Notes under the pieces: model-generated
The model's input: the letters and a program-made list of their open reading frames with translations, nothing else
Databases searched by the model: none
What the model was told of the DNA's origin: nothing
Shown here: positions 1 through 13,062 of the stretch, one piece after another
Numbering within the stretch: the stretch's first letter is position 1
Layout: each line of letters opens with the position of its first letter
Assembly: GCA_013398615.1 (NCBI GenBank)
Contig: VZSR01000520.1
Span: 37,054,563-37,118,562, forward strand
Length of the DNA stretch: 64,000 nucleotides
From: Brachypodius melanocephalos
Lineage: Eukaryota > Chordata > Aves > Passeriformes > Pycnonotidae
Direction: 5' to 3'
Program-made: the position numbers and the translations under genes

Positions 1-3000
1 AACCTGGGCACAATTCTGTCTTGCCAAACAAGTACAGACAGTATAAGGCCTTCCCTTCTCTGCAACATTAAGATCGAGTTCATGGAGAAAAGAATATCTC
101 ATAGAGTTATTCTGCAGTCACCATTCTCTTTTTCAGGGATGGACAAACCTGTAAAAATGTTTTTGTTATACAGAAGTGGCCACAGAAACTTACCAATATT
201 TCCATATAGTACAGATATTAGAATATTACAAATATTTCCCTAATTCCTTTTCCTAAAATCTCTGTGGAATTTGTTTTACTCATTTCAATTCATTGATAGT
301 ACTTCTCTAAAGTAGCAAAGATATATCCAACTTTTTTTTTTTTTTTAAATGTGCTTAAATATGTAGCTGAAAACCCTAATCGCAATTTAATTTGACTAAA
401 TACTTACATACTTTATGGCCAATCATCCAGATCTTTTACAAGGTTCCTTGGCTTTGGAATTAGTAATCTCAAATGGTACTATATATGAGCCTTGTCTAAC
501 ATGACATATATTGAAACAGACTGTGGAACGATTGCTTAGAGATCAGATCCTTGCTACAGTTTTAGTGAACCAAAGCTAAGAGGAAAATTATTCAATTATA
601 GTAAATTTACAGTAGCTTCATATTTGATAAAAGTGGTTCTTCTATCATCAGAGCATCATATTGAAAACCCTTGAGCAGCAAAATAGCTCTATAAATGCCG
701 AGGATGTTTTAGCCACTTATTAAGAAAATTCATCTGTCCTGATTTTATTATGAACACTTGGCTTTTTTGTACAATGATGGCTATGAAGATATTTTTGGTT
801 AGTGTATTGATGGCCCATTTTACCTTGGATAGCAGTGCACCAGAGAGAGCAGTGTTAGTGGAAATAGTTGTGGTAGAATTTGTGGCCCCATAATTAATCC
901 AGAGGCTGTCAGTGCACTGGGTGGCACCTGTAGAAACATCTGATGCAAAAATTCAACCCTCCTCTTTCAGTATAATATTAAGAAATCTGTGGGGGAGGTG
1001 GGGAGGGCATCAGCCCCAATTTCTTTTACAATGTACACCTCAGATCACTGTAATTTGTCCCAGTCTGTTGTATGTCTCCCCCATAGATCTGATCAAGTGA
1101 GATAAGATGCTGATAGTGAAGTCAACCATGAGAAATAGTTTTGTGGGACAGACAGTACAGGCTCTTGAATTTGAGAATACTCAAGCTAACTGGAAGACAC
1201 CAAAAGTCCCTTTTTAAAAAATCAGTGGTTTGTCAGTCTCCTTGTGAAGCCATTATTAAGCTCGAATTCAACAGTTGATTTAATGCTTGTATAAATACGA
1301 GAGTAACAGATTGCAGTGTCTTTCAGTTTACCAATGTGTTCTGTGCTCAGCAATCCAGATGCTCACTTTCCAAAATGGAGGATGTCATCATGTACAGTCT
1401 CAGTGGTGATGCAGTTATAACACATATATCCCAGAAAACCTTGTAAGGAGTAACTACAGCTGCTGGTGACAAAGTTGTGAACATAAATTCCTTCTAAGGA
1501 TCATCTCCCAAGCCACTTGCAGTTTTTGCTCCAGAAATTAAATAAGATCTACAAATGGCCAGGAAAATATAACATCTTGGACTCAGATGAAAATATTTAC
1601 TTACCAGTACAATTTCCTGCTCACTCTTAGACCGTGTAGAATTGAGCTGTGGGGAGACAGATAATGATGGTGCTAAAAGCAATCTTGCCCCCAATATATT
1701 GCAGCTGTGTTAATCACCAAAGAGTGGGAACAGCCTTGCTCTCCCAGCTCTGGGTGTGATAAAGAGTGAGTTGGCTGGTGGGGGTCAGTTGGAGTCTGCT
1801 GGCTGTGCTGTGAGGAAGGAGGGACAGGAGGTTGTGTGAGGGACAGAATGGGTAAGATGCTGTGTGTAGGACAGACAGGGTTAGGTGGGTGTGCTAGGGA
1901 CAGGAAGGAGCAAACTGGAACTGCAGAAGGAAAGCAAAAAAGGAGAGAAAGAGCCAGAGCTGTGTAGAGCTGCCCTTGGGAGACTACCCTTGGGAGAAAA
2001 GGCATGGAAGGCTTCTAGGTAACAAAGTGCTAATGCTTGAAGTTCTCTGAAATTTTATTGAAGCACTTTGAGTATCATGGCTATCTCTACAACAACACTG
2101 GGCAAATGGGCAGGCTTTTTTTTCCCCACTCCCTTTGAATGAGTGTCGTAAGCAATAAAAGTTTAGCAAAAGTTCCTGAAAACCAGAGTGCTCAGTGTGG
2201 TACTTTAAGTGAAAGGATAACGCATGAGTGAATATAATAACGATTGCTTTTTTTCATAATATGTGCACCGAGCTTCTCTTTGGGAAGTTATTTGTACTTG
2301 GAGTATACACAGATCGCTGTATGGTAACTAGAAAAATCCTAATTTTCATTGTTTTTTTGTTCTACTTTGGGTTCCTGAGCTACTCTTGATTCATATCAGC
2401 AACCAATCAGTATCAGAAAATGATGCTATGGCTAGAGTGCTCAGTCATTTATCATGGAATTAACTCTGTGTTGTATTTACTTCTGTGGCATTTATAGTAA
2501 CTTACATTGCAGTTCTGTTTGATTTAGTTACTTATTTATTTGTAGGTCTGAATATAGCAGGCTACACTTTTGCTATAGAGCAAAAGGTATGCGTGATGTT
2601 ATTGTTACTACTACTGTCACTTATTAAGATAAGCCTTTACTTTTCTATTTTTCTCATTACAATAGGCAAATTAAGCCTGACTAAGCAAAAAGATGCTATC
2701 TGTAAAGTGGAGAAGATAGTGTGTTTTTCTTGCCTTTTAACCCAAGAACTGTCGATTTCTTTGTCATAGCAGGGCTTGACACTTAGGGTAGCTCGAACCT
2801 GCTTTGCATACTGTGAATTCCTTCAACAACAGCATGAATTGTGACAGGGATTAATTAGAATTTCCACCCCCTCTATTCAACTCTTTTATTTTTGATGAGT
2901 GCCAGAACCAGTAGAGGAAGTTTAACTAAAGCCAGATAAAGAAATTAGTCTCCAATTTTGGAAGTTAAGGAAAGAGAAGAGGTATGTTGCAGTAGGCGCT

Positions 3001-6000
3001 TCTGAGCATGTGTATTTGTGAGTGTGATACATATATCTATTTATACCTTAATACTTTTGTGTTTGTGACTTTGTAGTGATTGAGAGGAATACATGCTGAG
3101 ACTTCTAGCTGCTCCTTCAAGGTATCCATCCAGATCCCGATGAAGCTGGGGACAGTATTCCTGGTTGCTTTACTTGATCTTAATGTCTATTTTTTATGTA
3201 TGTAGGTGCAAGTTAGTATTTTTTTGATGTGGAAATAGATCATGACAATTAACCTCCACTCAGGGTAACCAGCCCCTTTTGATATTTCTCACATGATATG
3301 TAAGCCTTTCTGAAATCATGGGTTGGGGATGCATATGTGTACTGTGGTAGACTGCAATTAAATAGACTCAAATGAGGACACGTGAACATGCAATCTACAT
3401 TTGTTATTGTTATCCTCACTAAATACTTATATTTCTGTAGCCAGTAAGAGCCTCACTCAAAAACATTGCCCGTTATGTGCCACTCAACTTCCAAATAAGT
3501 CAAAGGCTGTTCCAGTTTGCAGCATCACACTAAGGTGCAGTGGCATTTATCAGCTATATGGCTGAACTAAGAAGTTAACAGATCTGTTAAACACCACCCT
3601 TGTATCCTTATCACTGGAAATGCTGCCTGAGATATTTATAAATTATGCTTCTCAACACAGCAATCCAGGCGCCAGGTAAGAAAAATATAACTTTGCAGTC
3701 TCATGTAGCAAACCAGCCTGTCATGTACCACTGGCTCTGCTGACTGAGAGTGGATATTGTTCTTAGTACAGCTATCGTGTATTTTCTCGTGGTTGTCTTG
3801 TGCTCACAATCTAGCTATATTCATGTGTAACATTCAGATTAAAACTCTCTGTACTGAGTTCTGTTTGTAGACCTAGCATGGGATGAGACCCTGATCCCTG
3901 ATTATGGGTCCTAGCACAACTGAACTATAAATGAGTGGCTAAAAATAGCAGAGCGAGGACAGACACTAAGTGTAGTGTAGCTAAAAAAAAAAAAAAAGGT
4001 AACTTAAGTTAGTCTGTAAATAAATATTAAGTAATGATGATAAATAGTAAACCCCCCCACTATAAAGCAGCCATTACATCTATTTATTACATCTCTTATG
4101 CACGTGTTTGAAATTATGTATATGAAGAGCCCCAAGATTTCAAGTATACTTAAAAAATTAAGCTTCAAGTTAGTGAAATACAGCCTTAATGAGGATAGCT
4201 TGGATAGTCTAATATGCACAATGAATTAATCACCTGACAGACTAATTATGCTGTATTGAAATGTTGATCCCAAGCATATTCATACTCAACTTGTCAAGTT
4301 GTTCAGAACCGAGGCAACGTGTAAGGTTGTCTGTGCAGTATGTGTGCAGATATTCAGCCAGAGATCAGCCTGACTCAGAACTAGCTAACTTCCTTAGCTA
4401 TCCTTTTTGAATCCTTTTTGTCCAGTGACTTGAAGGGGAAGTTTTTCATGTAGCAGGCTCAAAAGATTAAATGTTCTTCCTTAGGAGCAAGGAGAGAATT
4501 CCTGAGCATGGAGTCCAAGGGAATCAAGTCAACTTGATATCTGGGAAAACTGCTGAAAGCAGCAGAATGTGAAGAATTCCATCACTGGCCAAAATTGTAA
4601 GGGACTCATCAGAAGAGGCAGTTTCTTCAATATTAGTGTTATATCAATATATCAGGACAATAGACACCCTCCATGGTTTACTTGTCTGAGCAGGGTGCTT
4701 ATTTTAGGAGAGATGTTAGGAGGATGGCTGGATGGTAAGATCTCCAAAGCATATAAGTGTTGAGGGAATTACAAGACCTTCCCAGTACACTTTAGGAGTT
4801 CCAGAACTATTCCCTTTACATTCCACTTTTGCATGCCTAATTTACTGCTGTGGTCAGCACATTATAACTATGAATGAAGGAACCCTTTCATTCAGGTTAT
4901 TCTGTGAAAAATTCAAGCATTCACTGCAAATCTGAAAAGCTAAACTTGTAACCTGAAGTTCCATAAATAACTGCATTTAGAAGGAATACGAGGTATCTTT
5001 TACTGTCTCAGTCTAGATTGTATTCTTCACAGGGAATAACACTGGAGAGTTTTTAATATTCCTTTTCTCTTTCCTTGATGCTTTTTGATGCTTTTGGTTT
5101 TTGCACAATACAAGGACTGTGGAAAGCAGACCTTCTGCTTTTAGCAAGCAATCTCACAAATACAGCTTTGTTTTCTACCTGACTTGTTCTTTAATTACAG
5201 AAAATTAAATAAAAGTACTTCTCCCACTCTAAGTGTATTTGGGAAATGTTCAGACACTCTCTTAAAAGTGCAGAACTTTAGTGCCTTTAGGATATAACAA
5301 TGCTTTATTTGGATTCAAGTGATTAAAGAGCTAATTTTCTTAGTGGGAGGTTAGTACATTTATACAGAGAAACTGCATTACGGGAATATGGATACATTTG
5401 AGTTCCACGGGGGCCCAGGGAATTTCAAATTCCCATCTCTCTGCTTGTAGCAGCAAAGACCATAAAAAAGAAGAAGAAAAAACCGTCAGTGCTTTGTATC
5501 TTCCAAGTGTGGTGTCTTCTATATAGCTGGAGACAGTTACATTCATTCTTCCCCAGGGGACTAACTTTTTCTGAAGTACTCTGTTTGGTCTTTTTAATTG
5601 TGAAGTCATAGAGTTAATTTCCTCTGCATTGATTTTCAAATGATGCTGTAAATGTGAGGTTCAGTTTCTGTCTAACTGATTTGGTTGCTTAGTACTTTCA
5701 AAGAAGTTTGATTTCATCCAAGTTAAAAACTTGAATACAGGAAAGCAAAGATCAGAGCATAAAATCTGGGCAATACTGCACAGTTTTTATAGTGTCATAG
5801 AATTGTTTCCAATAGAAGAAACGGCTCTGTAACTGTAATATTTTTCATTTTATATACACAGCAGAATTGCAGCATGTTTTTCAAAGAATTATTTCTCTTA
5901 TTTTTTTTATGCTGTACCAATCTGCTGAATTAAGTTTGACGATGCTATTCACTGTCCTGAGAAATAAGCTGTCCTAATGATTTTCCTCAGTATTTTCTGG

Positions 6001-7084
6001 GGTGGGAGTGCTGAGTTCTAGATGATGAAGGTTATGGTCTCCAGTTGAAAGCCAGGTAGGCATTTCACCCAAGAGGAGTGGAAATAATCAACAGTGAATT
6101 TGGCCTCAGTCCAGGAATTAGCACATTTAGGCTTGCAGCAATGTCATCTTCAGTGATCGTGAGTCACTGGCTTGGATTCACCCAAATGAAGACATCTCCA
6201 GCAGAGCTGCTGATTCATGTTGTATTGCCCCTACAGTGAGTTCATATGAAATGAGTCGTTTGCTGAGTGAAAGGTGTGAAAACCTTTAAGCACGTGTGGT
6301 TTACACATTTTGTCTAACCAAAACCAGCACCGCTTTTAGTGTGTAGATGGACACAATCACTGTCCAAGCTGGAGTGAAGCATCTCCTGTAGGACTCTGGA
6401 AAGTCTCACTCTGTTTTGACAGTGGAGCCAACGTTGTATACTCTGCACACTTCAGCTCATTGTCTGGTGATTTCTACAGGTTATCCATAGCAGTGGAACT
6501 GCATTTTGGAGAGGAATTTATTCCACCATGATGCGGATGGATGGCTGCACAGGGCACCAAAAAATGAACTGGAAGGAGATTTCCTCAACAATGGCTTTTT
6601 TTACTTGTCCACCTGCCACTGAAGACTAGTTATTTTTCTGGTGATATTTCCATTCATTCATGTTTAGATCTTTTTGCTTTTATCAAAACACTGGCACTGG
6701 AAGTGACTTATTACAAGTAGGTATTACAATGCTTTTCTCAAGTAATAAAAACTCGGTCTTTAATTTTCCATCTAACTGAATGCTGGGCAAATAAACATTG
6801 GCTAATTACTAACTAGAGTTAAGGAGCTAACCAATGGTGGGTACAATATCCAGGAAAATCAATTGTTTCAAGCCCAGTCTGAGATATACTCTGATTTCAT
6901 GAAGATCATTGTATGAAATAAATTCCATTACCTGGGGAATAGGAAATACTGTAGATGTTTTATATTTTTGTTTGAAAGCTGAGGAGCTTAATGCTAGATC
7001 CTTTATTTTAGTGACACAGCAGAGTAATCTGGGTTCAGACAGTTGGTTTATTGAAAGGAAACCCTTTTTTTGTCTGCATTCCAG
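1..7084. other. Non-coding stretch upstream of the first supported exon (intron or intergenic)
   Basis: No exon here is convincing. The stretch is AT-rich unique sequence with short T tracts (for example T15 near 332-346) and no repeat that I recognise. If the plus-strand gene starting at 7085 has earlier exons, at least one intron must run through this part. Two weak exon-like signals (137-209 and 3661-3675) are discussed as findings, not called as genes. Confidence 0.5.
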
Positions 7085-7161
7085 GATTTAAAAGAAAAAA
7101 TAGAAGCTGGGATAAGAGCCAGACTGAGGAGAAACGATGCAGTCTGTCAGCAAGCCCTCAG
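7085..7161 (+). CDS. Internal coding exon of an unidentified plus-strand gene (antepenultimate piece seen)
   Basis: This is a 77-base internal exon. The acceptor is strong: a T-rich tract running into TTCCAG just before 7085. The donor at 7162 is CAG|GTAACA. Read from its first base it is open and encodes a highly charged, probably helical peptide that begins DLKEKIEAG, contains RARLRRNDAVCQQ and ends with a split Arg codon (two bases left over). A second frame is also open inside the exon, but it hits a stop soon after joining to the next exon, so only this frame continues. I do not recognise the protein. The exon must be preceded by another ending in phase 0, which I could not locate with confidence. 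Support comes from splice signals plus phase agreement with the two downstream exons. Confidence 0.72.
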
Positions 7162-9255
7162 GTAACAATATCATAATTTATAAATTTTACCAACAATAGG
7201 ATAGTAATTAAAGATGTAAGTTTCCCTTTTCCTGTCTCTATTTTCAGCAAAAAAGATTTCAGAATGCTAAACTGTATTTGTGTGTCCCAAAGCAAGGATT
7301 TAAACCAAAACCAAAAAAAATCTCAAAGAATCCAGCCATAAAAAAACGCTCCATTTCTGTTATGACTTGCTCTTCTTACTGATTGTGCTGTAGTAGGCTA
7401 GTGGCACTCTGGACATTCTGACTTGTATCACTGTATGACCCAGAATTATTTTCTCACAAAGGCAAGTTGGAGCATTTGTGGTTCATTTTGGTTTAAAATG
7501 AGGAGCACACCGGCCTGGATCTTGCTGCATTCCTTGGAGCTTGTGAATTTGCCTTAATGAGTTTCATTCCTGCTGTATCTAGTGTTTGGCCCATTAATTC
7601 ATATCTCTTGGGCTAAATGAGTAAGAGTGAGGTACACATGGGGAACAGAAAAATTTGGCTGGTATAATAGGATCTGCTTCCTCCAATTAGAAGAACCCTG
7701 ATAATATCAAACCCTTAACTGTGTAGGATCATGTTGATCAATACAATGAGTTTACTGTTGGCAAATGCTGGTGTTTCAGTGACAAACACGTACTATATCT
7801 TTTTTGGGGGACTAATTAGAGTATTTTCAATGCCTATCTAATTTCTGCTTGTTTCATTTGTAGTGGCCTAGAGTTATGGATGTTATTTTATGTAATGTTT
7901 CTACAGTACACAGCACAATTGGGCTTTATTTATGATTGGGAATGGAGGGTGGTAGAATAATAGTAAAGCCAATAATATTAATAATAACAAATTAATTACA
8001 TCAGTTAATACTGTCAGCACTCATGAGTTAAGCATTGTTGGACTAGTCTGACAGTGAAATGGCAGGTTGTTAGGGAACATTTCTGTTTAACAGATGGGAC
8101 TGTGCAAGTGTCCAATCACAGTGTTAGGACATTGTGTTGTACCAGGTTTCACCAGACATAAAATTAAAGTCTTGACCATTTACAGCTATAAACAATAAAT
8201 GCCATAGAAAACAAATACATTAAACGCAAGACTTGACTGCAGTATCATCTAGAATCTAAAAAAAGCCTTCTGACTGTTGGATACTTAAGCTGATCAATAT
8301 TGGCCAAATCAATCTTTGAGACTCTTTCTGCTAGGTCTCTTTTAGCAGTGTCCCTGGACAAGGTTCCTTTCACCTTGTACATCACATCATTTCACAACCT
8401 TTCCCTGTAATGCCCTTACCAGATCCTGCATGACACTGGGGGGGGTTTTTTGTTGGTTTTTTGTTTGTTCGTTTGTTTGGGGGTTTTTTAATAGTGAATG
8501 GTGTTGTCTTCCTACCTACACATGACAGTTAAGCTAAAGAGTACAATGTTGTTATGACCTCCATACCTAGGAATTGTCTTTCTAGCTTTCCTTGGGGAAA
8601 TAATTATAGCTATCAAAGTATTTGAGATGGATTTGTGACTCTAAAATGTGTATTAGAAGGAAGTGACGTGTTTGATTTTTACTTTCCCATTTTCAACTAT
8701 CAACTATAACTGTCAATAACAATTTCAATTACTTCATTTACTCTATCCTTCTTGTTTCTTATCGAATGTCTCATGAAGAAAGTATAACTGAGAGTAGAAA
8801 GTTGGACAGTCTTTCTGAACATAGCTCCTTTCAGAAAATTGTTCCTATCTTTATCTTTCACAACAAAAGCAGAAAGTTTGATTTTAAGGTCAGTTTGCTT
8901 TTCTTCTTTAGGCCTTGAAAAGCAAGGGAAAGAATTGTTCTATCCAAAATGATATCCTGGTCAAATAGCCTGAACTGAACCTAAGTAGATGAGAAACGGC
9001 TGTTTGGATTTATTATTCCATTTCTTTGGTGGATCTCTCCACTTGGTGACCTGAAGTGGGACTGGTTAGTCCCCAATTTAGGAACAACTGGGAGTACCCA
9101 TTGGTGCACACAACCGCTAGGATTGCCTCTGCCCAGCACATCCTGCAAAAGTTTCGTGCAGTGCAAATCGCTCACACAAAAACTAGATAAGTATTAAAAT
9201 GTTTCTAATATTTCCTTATGCTGGTGATTGTCTTTTCTTTTTTCATAACCTCCAG
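7162..9255 (+). other. Intron between supported exons
   Basis: The intron is bounded by GTAACA at the 5' end and a long pyrimidine tract ending CCTCCAG at the 3' end. It contains a G/T low-complexity patch at about 8441-8490. I recognise no mobile element in it. Confidence 0.65.
8441..8490. repeat. G/T-rich low-complexity patch
   Basis: A run of eight G residues is followed by T-rich GTTT-type repeats and another G5 run. It lies inside the intron. It is simple sequence with no coding content. Confidence 0.8.
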
Positions 9256-9356
9256 GCAATATCCTTCAGGACTCATGTATATATCTTTTCCTGAGTTAAA
9301 GAAGAAAATGCTAATGATTTTACTGGACAATTCTTGCAGTCATTACTACATTGATG
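9256..9356 (+). CDS. Penultimate coding exon of the same unidentified gene
   Basis: This is a 101-base exon. Its acceptor follows an excellent pyrimidine tract (TCTTTTCTTTTTTC, then CCTCCAG) and its donor is GATG|GTAAAA at 9357. The first base completes the Arg codon left open at 7161. The exon then reads 33 whole codons and leaves one base for the next exon. The peptide starts QYPSGLMYISFPELKKK, continues into a short hydrophobic run (MLMILL) and ends DNSCSHYYID. No stop occurs in the joined frame, while the alternative frame of the upstream exon stops here, which fixes the frame. I see no diagnostic catalytic motif. The hydrophobic strand followed by LLDNS is loosely like the start of a von Willebrand A fold, but that is too weak to call. 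Confidence 0.72.
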
Positions 9357-11143
9357 GTAAAAACTGATATTCTCCTAGAACCACTTGTTTTACTAATCTC
9401 ACTTAGCCCAGCAGCTTAACCTGCATATAATTCAAAATATTTGAATTTAGGAAAAAAAAAAAAGGAATGAGTAGGAATGTGTGTTGGTTAATGAAACAAA
9501 ATCCTAAACAAATAGTGTCACAGGTTGTAATTATTTAAAGCTTAGGAAGATTTCTGGGAAGGCAATGAAATAAAAAATAATAGGTGAATTCATGAGGGCT
9601 GCCATCACCATGAATACCACCATGACCTCATCGACCTTCTTCCCAAACAGTGCTACTTACTCATTTCGGGATTCAGTTCACAGTCGCTCTCTTGGCCTTT
9701 AATGGAAGTGAATGACTTTGGGGTATAAGCAGGGCATGATTATAATACCATAATGAACTACCTCCTGCATGTGTATCCCTCACCTTGTACTAGAGGGAAT
9801 TAGAATGACCTCAGCTGTATGTCATAGGCTGTTAGCAGTGAGCCCAGGTACGTGAGGATGAGCTTAGTCTTAGCATGGGAATATGTACTGAACTGGGGGC
9901 TGGAGCCATACAGGACCTAGGTCATGCAACATGCTATTTTTAGGTGCCTAACAGCTTAGTGAAATCCACAGTCCCCAGTGTCTCAGACAACACATGAAAT
10001 GCAAGGAGTATGGAACCTAGAGATGAACCCTTTAAAACCAGGAGGCTTTAGGCATCTCACAAAGTGCATATCAGACAAGAAGCTGATTTCTTCTCTCAGG
10101 GCCCAGGGGTCTCTTGAGATGCTTAATCACAAGGGAGCTGGGCACCTGGCTAGGAGTTAAGCTTTCCTTGAGAGGCATTGTGCATAGAAACACACCTTCA
10201 ACCTAAGTCCTTGTCTGGGAGCAGTTTTGAAACAGTTTTGAAATGTTTGTATTTTTTGATCTGGAGCAGAGGCTGAAGGGTTTTTTTGGCTTTTTTTTTT
10301 TTTTTTTTTCTCCTCCAAGAACATTGCCCAAATCCCTTGGTTATCTGACATGTTGGATGAAGTGTTCAATTGCTCCTAGCAAAGAAGTTAAACACTGTAT
10401 ATATAATTAAAGACTCAGATTTTGGCAGCAGATGAGTGAGATGTTAAGGATCATTGAAATGCTTAAAAACTGGATTGATTTGTCCCAAATCTCTCTGTAG
10501 ACCTAACCCTAAAAGTGCACAACATTTGGAGCCTGTATCAAGCAATATTTAAATTTTGTAATGGCTGTAACTGTGAAGTTCTTTGAGTTGTGCAGTGTAG
10601 CAGTGAAGTCTTAGATGACCACAGTACTTGGCATATTTAACTAACCAGCAAAATCTCACTCTTTTTACAATATGTAGATGACTGTAATTAAAATTATAGC
10701 TGGGTAAACCAAGGCACAAGAAAATTCTGATTTGCAAAAAATCACATGAAAATCTTAGAAAACAATGTCCACAAATGAGTCCCTTTTTGTTTGCATTTCT
10801 GTTTTCCGTTTGTGTTAGCTCACCTTCTGTGCTATGTGAATGTCTGCAGGAAAGAAAATTATCTGAGACAATGGTTATTGGATGTCATATAAATTTGTAA
10901 GAGATTCTCTCTCCAAAGGTCAGATACCCATGGAAATAAAACCTTTTTTTTTTTTTTAATGAATTTTAGTTAGCTCATGAAAACAGGTCTGTATGAAAGA
11001 AACCCAGTCCTGTCTAGTTTCTTGCTCTCAGGCACACACCCACTCCTAGAAATGTGTTCTCACATGTTAGGAGCTCTGGTCTAACCATCCCAATATATAA
11101 GGTTATGAAAGGATTTGCTTAAGGCATTTTTATTTTTATCCAG
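9357..11143 (+). other. Intron before the terminal coding exon
   Basis: The intron starts GTAAAA and ends with a T-rich tract and ATCCAG. Its content is unique AT-rich sequence with short homopolymers: an A12 tract near 9452, a T run near 10289-10310 and a T run near 10945-10958. I see no recognisable transposon. Confidence 0.65.
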
Positions 11144-11229
11144 GCAAGCAGTCAGAAGAAGAGGAAGGCAGTAAGGGGGAACAAAATGATCTTGGATTTA
11201 ACATGGATGAGAAATGTGAAAATGTGTAA
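11144..11229 (+). CDS. Terminal coding exon of the same unidentified gene, with stop codon
   Basis: The acceptor is a T-rich tract ending ATCCAG. The two first bases complete a Gly codon with the last base of the 9256-9356 exon. The frame then runs 27 codons to a TAA at 11227-11229. The peptide is acidic and looks like a disordered C-terminal tail (KQSEEEEGSKGEQND, then LGFNMDEKCENV). The three exons together total 264 bases, which is 87 residues plus the stop. Three independent splice acceptors, two donors and two phase matches without a frame break make a real gene end more likely than chance. The gene itself remains unnamed. Confidence 0.7.
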
Positions 11230-11710
11230 CTCTCAAATGCTTGTGCTTTGGGAGACAGTATTACTTCAGCTTAAGAATGAATGAAAGAGACAAGTGATGT
11301 GCAGTTTCTTGTTCAGAATGAAGTAGTACAAGAAGAAAGGTTTGGACAAGGGATTTGACAAATAAGTTTGAGAATAACCTAATGACAATGGACTGGGCAG
11401 ACTATAAAGGAAATTGGCACTTTCCCATCTTTTCTAATAAGAGGAGAAAACAGACTGAAGATGAAACAACTGCATCTGTTGAAGGAAGGTTTCTGACCAA
11501 AACATTAGGTCAACAAAATTCGAATCAGAATCTCACAAAGTCAATGCAAAGGAGAATAACACAAGGTCAATGCATTTTTCCAGCTTTCATTTCAGCTTTC
11601 TGGTCAGGCAGTGTGATATGTTAAAACCTTTCTTTTCAGTCAGTGTTAAGTGAATGTGCAGCTAGAGATGCACCAAAATGATTATATTAAAGTAAAAAAA
11701 TATCCCTTGA
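11230..11710 (+). other. Probable 3' untranslated region of the unnamed gene
   Basis: This sequence follows the TAA and has no sustained coding potential. The end is inferred only from the candidate ATTAAA at 11686-11691. The true transcript could end elsewhere. Confidence 0.45.
11686..11691 (+). terminator. Candidate polyadenylation hexamer ATTAAA
   Basis: ATTAAA is the commonest variant of the AATAAA signal and the first good hexamer I see after the stop codon. Just after it come an A7 run and then a pyrimidine-rich stretch. There is no transcript evidence. Confidence 0.35.
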
Positions 11711-12353
11711 GAGCACGCCTCTGTACTTCCTCATCCCTCCAGCATAGTTAGAACTTCTTCTGGCCAACAAAGCCAATCTATAACTATTATATCTCTTTGT
11801 CTCTTTTCATATCTCCTAATAGAAGCAGTGTTGTAGCTGCTGGCTAGAAAATTAACCAAGTGAACTCTCTGTCTGTCTCCCTCTCTTCTCATCAGATTAC
11901 TGGAAAAATTTAACAGTCTCTCCTTTTTTTTTTCTTTTCAGGCTGGTAGCACACTGGAGGGGCTTAGACTGAACCAGTTTAACTCTCATATATCTCATTC
12001 TTCACTAGAGTTGGTGGACACATCCTTATTCTCAGCCTTTGGGGGAATGATGTGTAGACTGTGTGATTATATCTAGATGGTGATTCAGGAATCTGATTCA
12101 TTAAGAAAAAAGCAAAATATAAAGCAGCAAAACTGAGGAAGCCAGGAGACAAAGTAGTGGTCTGTGGGCATTTTTGGAGGAGGCTGAGCTATAGTGCTCA
12201 GGTTTATGAGAAAGTGCACAAACACTCCAGATAGAATGGATGCAGCTGAAGATCCAACATCCTATATACTTAGTTCTTGCAAAACTTGAACTACCATCTC
12301 TTTGTGTTTTGGATGACTGTTCATGCTATTGGAATCCAGATGTTGTAAAAAAT

Positions 12354-13062
12354 ATCACAGAATCAGAATGGCTTGGGTTTGAAGGGACCTTAAAGATCAT
12401 CTAGTTCCAACACCCCTGCCAAGGTCAGAGACACCTTTCTCTAGATCAAGTTGCTCAAAGCTCCATCCACCCTGACATTGCACACTCCCAGGGATGGAGA
12501 ATTCACGACTTCTGTGGGCAACTTGTTCCAATGCTTCACCATCCTCACACTAAAGAATTTTTCCCTTACATCTAGTTAAAACCTACTCTCTTTCAGTTTG
12601 AAGCTGTTCCCCTTTGTCCTGTCACTATATGTTCTTCAAATAGTCTCTCTCTATCATTCTTATAGGCTCCCTTCAGGTACTGGAAGGCCATAATTTGGTC
12701 ACCCTGAAGACTCTCCTTGTCCAGCCTGCTCAGTTCCAATTCTGTCAGCCTTTTCTTGTAGGAGAAGTGTTCCATCCCTCCAATCATCCTGGTGTCTCTC
12801 CTCTGGCCTTGCTCCATCAGGTCTGTGTCCTTCCTGTGCTGGGGAGCAAATCAGAGTTTTGTGAGAGAAGAACAGTGGGGCAGAATCCCCTCCCTCACCC
12901 TGCTGGTCACACTTCTTTGGATGCAGCCCAGGACACAGATAGCTTTCTGGGCTACAAGCACATTTTGCATCTCATGTCCAACCTCTCATCCACCAGCATC
13001 CCCAAATCCTTTTAGCAGGGCTGCTCTGATCTGTTCATCCCCTGCCTGTGTTGATATCAGGA
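12354..13062 (-). mobile_element. CR1 non-LTR retrotransposon, 5'-truncated 3' end
   Basis: The plus strand reads as the complement of a CR1 tail. It starts ATCACAGAATCAGAATGGCTT, which is the reverse of the degenerate ATTCTATG-type 3' terminus, and continues with GAAGGGACCTTAAAGATCATC and the long CR1 block. The minus-strand frame at 12593-12817 encodes a decayed ORF2 C-terminus with recognisable pieces (GQRRDTRMIGGMEHFSYKKRL and YLKGAY). The 5' side is truncated, as is usual for CR1. It ends abruptly at about 13062, where an inverted CR1 piece begins. Confidence 0.9.

Noticed and set aside
3083..3120. Possible exon ending TTCAAG|GTATCC
   Set aside because: In the phase needed for the 7085 exon, the first codon after the acceptor TTTGTAG is TGA.
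4690..4739. Possible exon ending at ATG|GTAAGA (4738)
   Set aside because: The donor is good, but the frame needed to join the 7085 exon contains a TAG and the acceptor is poor.
6060..6066. Possible donor CCAG|GTAGGC at 6056
   Set aside because: The required frame upstream has a TGA, and the nearest acceptor (TTTTCCTCAG) does not give an open exon in the needed phase.
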